Below are positions 10,606 to 19,869 of a DNA stretch of 64,000 nucleotides, in pieces. The DNA comes from Petunia secreta. Lineage: Eukaryota > Streptophyta > Magnoliopsida > Solanales > Solanaceae. The position numbers were made by a program, and so were the translations under genes. Where the stretch lies: assembly GCA_029990175.1 (NCBI GenBank), contig JARKIP010000011.1, positions 2,728,001 to 2,792,000 on the forward strand, given 5' to 3'. The first letter of the stretch is position 1. Each line of letters opens with the position of its first letter. The notes below the pieces were generated by a model. It searched no databases. It was given only the letters and a program-made list of their open reading frames with translations, and had not been told where the DNA came from.

Positions 10606-13189
10606 TGACACGACCCAGAATCCGGCGCGGCCGTGCGGGCACCCGACATTCTTCCCTAGACCCGTCGGGCGAACCCTTACCAGTTAAATCAGGAAAATAA
10701 ATATAACAATTCATAAATAAGGACAAGACTTAAAAAAAACACAAACATACTGATACCTCTAAGCTGTACAAAAGAAATTACAGCTGACTACCCAACATAC
10801 TAGGTTTAGGGCTATCCAGACTAGACATCTAAGAGTATAAAAGAAGACAGATACCTCCTGAAGGGAGCAAAATACAACTGAAATAGTAAACATAAAGCTG
10901 GTGGCCATCCGGAATAAAAGCAGGCTCACCCTGACAGCTAAAGTCGTCTTCGCTCCTTCACAATGTGGCGAACTCAATCCTGGAGCGAACCTGCCGAAAT
11001 GAAGTAGATAGACAAAAACAAACAACAAATAAGGGTGAGTCAAACGGACTCAATAAGTGGGGCAGACTAGCGACCTCAAAGAATAGGATAGCTAGCCAGG
11101 GAGAAAAGAAACAGATAAACCAAATTCCTCTTATTTAAATTATGAAAAGGCAGATCCAGATAATAACTAGAAACACGTATGGAATCACAAACTCATTAAC
11201 AACTAGGAATGTAAGATAGCCAGAACATATAGGTATCCCGAACATATCAACAATCAGAAATATATTCTGTTGTGGCGTGCAACCCGATCCATATATATTC
11301 ATGCTGTTGCGGCGTTCAACCCGATCCATATATTTATACCGTGTCGGCGTGCAACCCGATCCCCGCAACCCAGAATACGAGCCAGAAATATATAGGCAAA
11401 CTGAGATATGTCCACGACATAGTATACATACTGCATAAATAAAACACAACACAAAACACAGAACAGTCAGTATGCGGTGCAATGAGATGGGATGAATGCG
11501 GTACGATGCAATGCAGTCACATATGAATGAGATGCGATGAATGAGGTACGATGCAATGCAGTCGCATATGCCTGATACCTATCTCCGGCGCGGGACTCTC
11601 ATCGTCTACCAGGAGATATATGCAGTAATGATCCTTCACCGGCTCGGGACTCTCATCGATTACCGGGAAGTATATGCAATGATGACCCTTCATCCGCTCT
11701 TGAATCTCATCGATTACCGGAAAATATATGCAATAATGACCCTTCACCGGCTCGGGACTCTCATCGATTGCCGAGAAGTATTTGTAATAATGACCCTTCA
11801 CCTACTCGGGACCCTCATCGATTACCGAGAAGTATATGCAATAATGATCCTTCACCGGTGCAGGACTCTCATCGCCAACCGAGAAGTATATGCAATAATG
11901 ACAGCCAGAGTACAATGCTCAGATACTTAATGCAATGCCAGCAATAGGACATAATATATAATATACAACGTAAATTCAAAGCTAAGGCGTAATGAGAACG
12001 CCTATCGGCAGCTACACAGGTAAAGAACACGTGGTAGAAAATCCACGAGACCTAATGCCTCCAAAGAAATGAATACAAATACTTACCTCTTCCAAAAGTT
12101 ACTACTGCTAATCAACAACCGCTTTATCCTTTGGTTTCCTTGCCAAAAGATCTCACTTTATTCAATAAGTAGAAAAATATATCAAATTAGGCTAAAGGCT
12201 TCATTTCTCAAATCTTAGGGCAATCTGGTTAGGAACCTGATACCCTATTCGCATACGTAATACGCAGGCCAAGCCTATGTGCAGGGTTTAAGGTCACATA
12301 ACCAAATCGTAAATAAATTACATTTATATGTTGCCCATAACTCACTGTGTACGAATATATAATCAATTCCATTATCGGGGTCCATTTGACCCTTTAAACT
12401 ATTAATTGAACTTATTAAAAAGATGTCTAATATCCCAATTTTTACCGTCAAAGTATATTCAAACACACGTAATAAACTCAAATAATATATTAAGATCATT
12501 ACATGAATGTTTCAGGGTAAAAATTCTACTTTTCTCCGGCTCTTTTCTCATTTTCTTGCTTTTTTCTCCTCTCCATTTCTTTTCCCTTTTTCGTTTCTGT
12601 TTCTCGTTTTCTCTATTCAATTTCTTTAAGCAATCAGCCATCGCTTCACTCTTTCAATTTTGTCCTTTTCTCTTTTCTTTTGTCTTTTCCTTTTTTTTTC
12701 TTTTTCCTTTAAAATTTGCTGCTATGGTAAAAATTAAAACGGTACCCTACAATATTCAAAATAATTTCAACTTTTTCATACCAGTTATACAAAATATATA
12801 TAGCATACTCGCTAAGGCGGATCTCAAATCGGGTTACCGAAACTCAAGATGCGAATTCAAATGGAAAAAAGTCAGTATTTAACTTTCGGCATTTTAGCGG
12901 AAACTCGCCGAACAACCTCGAAAGATCACAAAAGTCACAAATAGCCAGACGAACCTAAAGCTGCCTTCGAATTTTGAATCGGGGCTCATTCGCCAAAACC
13001 GAGCTCGAAAATCTCTTTTTACTATTTATTGACAATAAAAGCTGAAACCTTCTTCCGATACGTACCAAACGAGGTCTGATTTAGCTCAAATTTTACAGAC
13101 GGATCCTAATGGACATTATGAAGTTTTTAAAATTATCGGGACGCCAATCGGAGCCCTAACTTTTGAAACGACTGACCGAGGTTGTTTGA
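10606..13189 (-). mobile_element. 5' LTR (2584 bp) of the 4895-13189 element
   Basis: It aligns along its whole length with 4895-7506 and starts TGACACGACC. Its right end is TTTGA where TTTCA is expected, so the terminal dinucleotide has mutated. The target duplication AATGT follows at 13190. The 35-bp repeat (about 11270-11375) and the 54-bp repeat (about 11572-11905) are present in diverged form. Confidence 0.8.
11572..11905. repeat. 54-bp minisatellite, partner copy
   Basis: This is the same 54-bp unit as at 5866-6188, with about six copies and more substitutions between units. Confidence 0.8.
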
Positions 13190-13194
13190 AATGT

Positions 13195-13735
13195 ATAACC
13201 CATTTCTGGGCTGAAGTTTTGATTGTGAATCTTTTCTCTTTTGATGCGCTGCACGTAGCTCATATCAACGGTAAAGTAGGAAATTCCATATAAGAGATGC
13301 TCGAGGATGTTTAAAATTTGTTATCTATACATAAGTAAGGAATTTCTGTTAAGGATAGTCCCGCAGTGTGTTTGTACCGTGCTAAATGAAAAACTAACCA
13401 GCGGTGTAAAAGTTTTTGAGACTAGTCAAATTCGAATAAATCCCAATATTTTATACTGGGATTTGTCAATAAAATTTTAAAATCTCAGTCTTTTATACTG
13501 GGATCACTTAAATATGAATTCCAGTATAAAATATTGAGATTTTGAACATGTTAGTTCAAAGTTTCAGTATAAAACACTGATTCTATATTGAGACTTTGAA
13601 CAAAACTCTATTTTTTTTTACTTGAGTCTAGTTCAAAGTCTCACATGTTTATACGGTAGCTAGCCTAAGTGTTGTTTAATGCTAAAAAACTATAAATGTG
13701 CGGGAGAATAATTCGGTTATTTCTCAATAATCAGT
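13195..13735. other. Unassigned 540-bp spacer with inverted TATAAAATATTG motifs
   Basis: No gene is visible. Four related short motifs occur at 13441-13461, 13482-13504, 13519-13541 and 13563-13580. The first two are in one orientation (TATTTTATACTGGGA) and the last two in the opposite one (CAGTATAAAATATTGAG), so the region can fold back on itself. This may be a remnant of a small inverted-repeat element. Confidence 0.4.
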
Positions 13736-14736
13736 TAGGGGCCATTTATTTTTATTAAGGTTAAGAGATCTGAATCTAGATACACATCTAAATATTAAGA
13801 TGTGGTATTAAGTTCTAAATACTGAATGATTAAGAATATTTGTTTTTCCAACATCTGAATATTTATAATTTATATTTATTCTTTATTAAAGTTTATACAT
13901 ATACTATAAAATAGTTTAACAATTATATCCACGAGATATTAGATTGTAAGGTGGTGGTTTGTGGTGGTATGACGATGGTGTTTGGTAGTAGTGATTGTTA
14001 GTAGTTCTAATATTGGTGGTGGTTGTTTGATGTGGTGGTTTGATGGTAGATGTGCTTGGTGGTAGTGGCTAGCAGTACTGGCGGTGGTAGGTAATGATGG
14101 TGGTGGTGCTTGGTAGTGAAGATTGTTGTGTTTGTGGAGGTGGTTAGTAATTGTTGGCAGCGGTGGTGGTGATCATTGTGCTAATGACAATGGTAACAAC
14201 GGTGATAGGTAGTGATGGTGGTTATTGTGATGGTGGAGGTGGTCGGTTGTAGTAGTCGTGGTTGCCAATTGTCTTTAGTGGAAGGTGGTGGTGGTTAAGG
14301 AGTTGTGCTGGTAGAGGTGGAGGCGGTTGTGATGGTCGAGGTGATTGGTGTGGTAGTGATAGTGGTTGGTGGTTGTAGCAATAGGCTATGATGGTGGAGG
14401 TTTAGTGGTTGTTGTTGATAGCTAGTGGTGGCTGGTGGTGGCTAGTGGTGGTAGACAATGGTGGTGGTTGACTGGTTGTGGTGGGTGGTGGTTGACAGCG
14501 GTGGTGGTGGCGGTTGTTACCGATTGTGGTAGTGCAGTGGTAGTTAATCGTTGTCGAATATATGGAGGAGTGATAAACCTCTTAATGGTATTAAGACTTT
14601 ACTCAAGATGTGAATTATACAGATCTATTAAGAGCCATTAAGTAGTTAAATTGTCATAAAAATAAACACACATAATTCCCTGAGGTCTGAACTATTCAGA
14701 TTAAGACCTCCATTAAGTGCAAACAAATGAGGCCTA
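13736..14736. mobile_element. Probable hAT-type non-autonomous DNA transposon
   Basis: The left end begins TAGGGGCCATTTATTTTTAT and the right end, read on the other strand, begins TAGGCCTCATTTGTTTGCAC. Both are followed by ATTAAG/CTGAAT-type subterminal motifs. Imperfect terminal repeats of this GGCC-ATTTGTTT type with such motifs are a familiar plant hAT-like non-autonomous form. No 8-bp target duplication is visible (TAATCAGT versus AATTCCCC). The interior is a TGG-rich tract and no transposase is encoded. Confidence 0.45.
13945..14560. repeat. TGG/GGT-rich low-complexity tract
   Basis: About 600 bp of the plus strand are built from GGTGGT, GTGGTGG and TGATGGTGG blocks with no fixed period. 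It forms the core of the probable hAT-like element. Open frames across it reflect its composition. Confidence 0.75.
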
Positions 14737-14969
14737 AATTCCCCTTTTATAGGTCTGTGTAAAACAGATCTGTAGACTCTATAACATTCAAATATTCTTA
14801 GAAAACATGGCACTATTTTTGGAAACAACTTTTGTTTTCTAAAACTAATTTCACGCAAAAATTCACGCCCTCTCTTTTAGTTTTATCACACAGAGCTTCA
14901 AGCCTCTCTGCAACACTCTTTATTCAACTTTTTCTTCATCTAATCTTGATTGTAATGTAAAAAACGATA
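14737..14969. other. Unassigned 230-bp spacer
   Basis: This lies between the right terminal repeat of the hAT-like element and the probable Tat LTR. I see no gene or recognisable repeat in it. Confidence 0.3.
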
Positions 14970-15690
14970 CTGTTTAACCTAGATCTGATTTTAGGCCAAT
15001 TAATAATTAAATTTATATTTGCGGAGTCATGATCAATAGTTTAGATTAAGAGTTTAACCAAGTTTAATACGAAATAGCGTTGATTACTAGATTATCGATA
15101 TATGCACGATTTCCAATGACGATAATTAACGTTGTGGAAATAAGATATAATCTAAAATAAATAAGATTAGAGCGTTAATAAAATAGATAGAGGTAACCGT
15201 ATCGGATTGCTTGATCCCGATGAGGATTCTTCGTTACTGATTATACTTGAAGGCTAGAGAGCAAAGTATCTAGCAAATGTGATCGAAGAACAGTATTTGA
15301 GCAAGAGTAAGAGGGAGTATTCTTATTGATGTTGTTGACAGAGAATAAATAATTGTATTACAATGATTTGGGACGAATGCTATTTGTAGGTCTGATAGGC
15401 GTCCGTTGGGTTTGTAACCGCTGGGCACGTATCCGTTGGATATGTAACCGCTGGATTGTGTAATCGCTGCCTTTATCACCATTCATTAAGCAATCGTGCA
15501 TGATTAGGTTAATAACTGCTCATTCAGATCGTGCTGATCTGGGAAGCGTTACGTTACTGCTCTGAGTCTGCTCGTGGTAACCGCCTGGCTAGTTATCTGT
15601 GCGCTAGGCGTCTGTCCGTGGAAACCTCTGCCTGTGCCATGTGGCAGACACATGTCACTTTTTAGGTGACGTCAGTTTTTATCTAATACA
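14970..15690 (-). mobile_element. Probable 3' LTR of a minus-strand Tat-type element
   Basis: On the minus strand a purine-rich stretch (AAAAGTGTGGGGAC) is followed by TGTATTAGATAAAAACTG, a plausible LTR start at 15690. The other end is proposed at 14970 (plus strand TGTTTAACC), giving a TGT...ACA pair. The position fits a Tat element whose pol and antisense gene lie to the right. The second LTR is not in the window, so neither boundary can be confirmed by comparison. Confidence 0.35.
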
Positions 15691-15708
15691 GATAGTCCCC
15701 ACACTTTT

Positions 15709-15727
15709 CGAGCAGATTTTCTGCTCG
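15709..15727. other. Perfect 8-bp hairpin beside the Tat polypurine tract
   Basis: CGAGCAGA and TCTGCTCG are separated by three T residues. The hairpin sits directly next to the putative polypurine tract of the Tat element. Confidence 0.5.
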
Positions 15728-16093
15728 AGGAGTGGATGTGAATTTTGGCAGGAATTTTCATTTTGCGAAATCCAATCTTTATATGAAAAAACTGGGTGAC
15801 GTATGCACTTCATCAGCTACATGACAAGTTCCCATGACATGCGCATTAAATGCGCGATGTAAAAAAGTAACTGCAGCTGTCACACCTGCACGTCCGCCAT
15901 CAGCATTTTAACCACCTCAATCACGTGCACACGTCGGCTGTTGATCGCGAGGTGACCGCTGCACTTCAGGGTAATGATGACACTTCAAAATTTGGTGAAA
16001 ATGACTTCCTCTTTTGATGGTTGGATCTGATCGTGGCCTCTCCGATAGTCTCCACGTGTCTTGTGGAAACTTGATGGGCCGGATTTTTACTCC

Positions 16094-16100
16094 TATAAAT
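16094..16100 (+). promoter_or_regulatory. TATA box of the Tat antisense gene
   Basis: TATAAAT lies in a CTCCTATAAATAGCGG context 123 bp upstream of the ATG at 16217. A start of transcription near 16125 and a leader of about 90 bases would be ordinary for a plant gene. It drives transcription opposite to the retrotransposon's own strand. Confidence 0.5.
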
Positions 16101-16216
16101 AGCGGTTTGTTAAATTAAAACCCTTTTACTTGCTTTCATTCTATAGCTGCCAAATCTTGAGAATTCTTTGAATATCCTTCAACCTTCCTTCCAAATTTCT
16201 CAATTCTTCTTGAATC

Positions 16217-19028
16217 ATGTCTTCAAAGGCTAGGAAAAACCTAAACATGGATGCTGCAGCTGGTGGTTCTTCTACAGCCACCCCTAGGCCTAGGGCTGCT
16301 CAGGCCACTGCTGCAGAGATCATCCCTAAGAAGTGGGGTGAGTTGGAGAAGGACTACAATATCAAAGCTTTCAACAATCACGGAGATGTACGCGCATGGC
16401 CAGCGTACAGATTCAAGTCTGGGATCACATTGGAGGTGATCCCATGGGTTAGAGTGGACTGCAATTGGGATGCAAGTATTCCCCTCTTGCCGGTATCTGA
16501 AGCGGAGAACATTACTTCGCATAGGGCTGGGTGGACGGCCTTGTGCACATACCCATTTAAAGTTGGATGCACACTACCCCTGAACTCTGTGCTCGAGACG
16601 CTCTGTAGGGAGTATTTACTCTGCCCGGGGCAACTGTGCCCCAGCATGTATAGAATAGTGACACTCATGGATTGGTTTGCGGAAGAACCGATCAAGTTTT
16701 TGAATATGAACATTTTATTTCTCTGTATAGTATACAAATCGTCAAGGACAGCTTTGTAAATGCTAGGATACGCGGGAGCAAGGGCTTGGTGTGCAGCTCT
16801 GAAGATACAAGCGACCGGGGCTGGTTGCACCGGTATGTATTTGTGCGCACCCAGGCTTTGTCCTTCAACTCTAAGACTTTTCTCCCCGAGGTCTGGAACA
16901 AGAAGCGTGAGTCCCCGAGTTTTCCTTTGAGTTTTTCGTGCTTCTTTTTTTTCTTGTCTGCTTATTCCTTTGACTCTTCCTTACAGCTGCCAAGCGACCC
17001 TATGACGAGCTTATAACGATTGATGAGCTGACGACATGGGTTGAGGCGATCCTGAAGAAGTTATCCCCTGAGCAGAGGGAATGGGCGTACTTTGCTGTGC
17101 AGAAAAGTCTGACCGTGAAGACTCACGGTGAGAACTTTCCGCTGTTAAAGCCATTTCGTTTCTTCATAGTTTTGCTGTGTCTGACCGTTCTGCCCTTTGC
17201 AGGTCTAGGTACTCAGGGGACTTTTTCCCTGCCCCTTCCCCTCAGTCCGCGCCATCTGGGCCCGCTGTTGATCCCGATGCTGAGGTCGCATCTATAAAAG
17301 CTTCAGCGGAGTCACTGCGCGGGAGGGAAGGCGGAGAGGAGCTTCTGTCTAGTGGCCTCGGCTCCTTGAAGAGGAAGAAGAAAGGCCAATGTGAGGGCAG
17401 AGCATGGAAGAAGTCTGCTCGTAAGACTTCCTTTGCTTCCGGGCAATCCTCAGCTGTTGGGGGTGAGTCCCCGCCGAATGCCAATGTGGCAGAGCCTGCG
17501 GGAGAGAGTGTCAAGACCACTGCTGAATTCCCCGAGTCTGCACAGGGAGAGGGTTTTTATAAGGAGGTAATCGACATTTTAGATGCTGAGATTGAAACTG
17601 TCGAACCCCTTGTGAGAAAACCCTTTCTTCGAAGCGATAGGAGGAAGGTCGATGAGGAGTCTGCCCGTACTCCGAAGGGTAGTCCCCGGGTTGATGACAG
17701 GGTAAAGGCGGCTCCTTCTCGTGCAGATAAGGGGAAAAGGAAGGTTGATGAAGAAGAGGAGAAAGAAGAAGAAGAAGAAGAAGAAGAAGAAGAAGAAGAA
17801 GAAGAAGAAGAAGAAGAAGAAATCCCCCAAGAGGGTGGCCAGGGTCCTCGTGTTTTTCGTTTTGAGGACATGGAGAATGTGGCTGCCGAGGGGGAGGCAC
17901 CTGTCGGTTTACATGAGTGTGACACAAGAGACCCTGGAGTAGAGGGTGACTCCGACATGTCAGCGACAACGCTCACTCGGTGGACCATCATTGGTGGTCA
18001 GACTGGATTAAGGGGCATTCGGGGTGTGCGCTACAAGTTTGGACCAAACTATCCCTCTGAGCAGGCTAGAGAGCCTAAATACCGCGAAAAGAAGTGCAAG
18101 ATGAAGCTAGCCCCTGATGTCAACTTCGTAACCAGGCCGGGCAGTTTGGCCGAAGCAGTCTCATCACTCATTGGTCCTCGAGAGGAGTGGACAATGAGGG
18201 CGATGAGTGACGAGGAACTGGCTTTTGCTATCGCTGCCGATTCTGCCCGGGTAAGTTCTTTCCTTAATGCCGTTTACGTTGGAAGTAATTTTGACTTTAG
18301 ACTTCTAACTTTGCTTCTTTTATTTCTTCAATCAAGCATCATGGCCGCCGAGTTGATGTTCCGCTCCAGGAATAATGACCCTGACCAGGTGCTTGAGTTG
18401 AAGAAAGAGCTGCTAAAGACTTTGAGGGAGAATGAGGCCCTAGCGGAGAGGTCTGGTTTCCTTGGGAAAGAAGTTAATCGGTTGGCTGAGGCCAACAACA
18501 AGCGTGTTGAGCACATTAACGAACTTTTCAAGGAAAAGGGCCTTATTTTTTAAGAGAAAGAAGGGTTCACACAATCTGCTTGAAGAATGCAAGGCTTCGC
18601 TGAACAGAGCGCTCGATGAGCGTGGATCTTTTGAGATGGATCTTCAAAGGGTTAGTGAAGAGTCTGCTAAAGCCAGAGCTGAGCTTCAAGCCGCTAAGGA
18701 CCAGGTTGCCCAATCGATGAACGTTCAAAGCGCGTTATCTATGGACTTGGCAAACCTGCGTGATCAATCTGAAATCAAGGCAAAGCTTGCTGTGCTCGAG
18801 GCTAAGCGCACATTGCTCGAGCAGGTCCAGACTGGGCAGATCAACGTTGAGGAGATGTTGCTGAAAACAAAGAGCACTGTTTGCGAAGTGAGACAAGTGC
18901 TGAATCTCTCTCCCGAAGAGTCTGAGGAAGATGAAGATGAAGATGAGGATGACGGCGAGAGTTCAGGTGACGATGACAGAACCGACAGAGCTGGTGCGTC
19001 GGGTTCTGGTCGTAGCCCCCAAAACTGA
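16217..19028 (+). pseudogene. Tat-element antisense gene (putative gypsy-type transposon protein)
   Basis: This is a multi-exon gene opposite in strand to the adjoining Tat pol. The N-terminal part (16217 to about 16700) has the LPLNSVLETLCREY...LCPSMYR pattern of the Pfam 'putative gypsy type transposon' family (Transposase_28, from memory). Likely introns with GT...AG ends are 16907-16986, 17128-17202 and 18251-18336; the third does not keep the expected frame with the boundaries I chose. The middle is rich in Lys and Glu and contains a run of about 20 Glu. The C-terminal part (about 18340-18900) is a long coiled coil ending in a Glu/Asp/Ser-rich tail. A frame change near 16690 and another in a T run near 18540 break it. 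Similar antisense ORFs between pol and the 3' LTR are known from Tat elements such as Grande and Retand; their function is unknown. Confidence 0.6.
17765..17822. repeat. (GAA)19 microsatellite in the antisense gene
   Basis: This is an uninterrupted run of GAA triplets in frame, encoding poly-glutamate within an already acidic segment. The opposite strand is poly-TTC, which gives spurious open frames. Confidence 0.95.
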
Positions 19029-19745
19029 TGCCCCCCAAGTTGACTAGGTTGTAAGTTTGTATATCTGGCGAGAGCCGGATAGTTGGTTGTGGATAGAGGT
19101 CTCTTAGGGACTCTCTGATCCTTGTTTGGCCGGTTCCATTGGCCTTGATAACTCTGCAAAATTTCTGTCAGCCGTTTTCGGCATTTTATCATTTTGTCAG
19201 GACACGTATATAACTTCAGATCTTTTTTAATTCAATGACTATATATAGCCTGAATTTTTGATCTTTCGTTTGTATTCGTTGTCGCCTTCGTGCCTTATGT
19301 TTAGGAGCTTTTTTAGAAGTTTGAACTTTGCTTAGTTCTGGTCTCCAAAAGTCTGTCTGAATATTTTAACTTAGCCTTTCTATGCAGATGGTCTATTCTG
19401 ACCGAATCGTGGTCGATAGATTTTGGCCGAATCGTAGGCCTTTGCAAACAACTTTGCTTATCGCCTTGATAGTTGAAAGCTGTCGCGGGAAATTTGTAAC
19501 TTAATTCTGGCCGAGTCGTTGGCCTCGTGAACGACTTCTCTTATTTTCGTGGAAGCTTGTCACATAAAAAGTTTTTGAAAAACTCGCCTTTCACAAGGCC
19601 TTTTGCCTTTATGAAGGTCTTACCTGGCCTACAGGGGCTTCTCACCACCCTCATTGTTTTTATGTTGGAACACGGGAAATGATAACATAAAAAGAGTTAA
19701 GGCTGGTCGTAGATAAAAGAACACATATAACCAAACAAGGTGTGT
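19029..19745. other. Non-coding spacer between antisense gene and pol
   Basis: About 700 bp are rich in GGCCGAATCGT-type short repeats (for example near 19400, 19427 and 19507). It should hold the 3' end of the antisense transcript. I see no gene or clear terminator. Confidence 0.4.
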
Positions 19746-19818
19746 GTCTGTTATGGGATTCGAACCCACAGCCACGAAGTTGAAGAACTTCAAGCTCTAC
19801 CAGTTGAGCAAAACGGAT
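19746..19818 (-). tRNA. tRNA-like sequence (degenerate)
   Basis: The minus strand has an A-box-like TTGCTCAACTGGTAGAGC and a perfect B box GGTTCGAATCCC, with a foldable D arm (GCTC/GAGC), a T arm (GTGGG/CCCAT), and an acceptor stem in which five of seven pairs match. The anticodon arm (GAAGT...ACTTC) gives a six-base loop, or an awkward loop if shifted, so the anticodon cannot be named. It is probably a tRNA relic or a tRNA-derived insertion on the same strand as the Tat pol. No CCA is encoded, as expected for a plant nuclear gene. Confidence 0.4.
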
Positions 19819-19869
19819 CTGACCTTGTTCAGGCCGTTAGTACCATTTAGAAGAAGTATAATAAAAGTA

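Larger units (their letters stand above)
4895..13189 (-). mobile_element. Complete but decayed Ty3/gypsy (Tekay/Del-like) element, minus strand
   Basis: The element is bounded by two related LTRs and by the 5-bp duplication AATGT (4890-4894 and 13190-13194). On the minus strand a PBS TGGTATCAGAGC (initiator tRNA-Met type) lies next to the right LTR, and a polypurine tract lies next to the left LTR. The 3.1 kb interior is far too short for gag-pol and contains only a stop-ridden gag relic. Family assignment rests on the gag fragment and on the sequence around the polypurine tract. The two LTRs differ at many positions and by 28 bp in length, so the insertion is old compared with the central elements. 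Confidence 0.75.

Noticed and set aside
14435..14641. Val/Gly-rich frame in the TGG tract
   Set aside because: Low-complexity sequence; no domain.
17511..17991. Poly-Ser, poly-Phe and poly-Leu frames on the minus strand
   Set aside because: They are the reverse complement of the (GAA)19 tract in the antisense gene.
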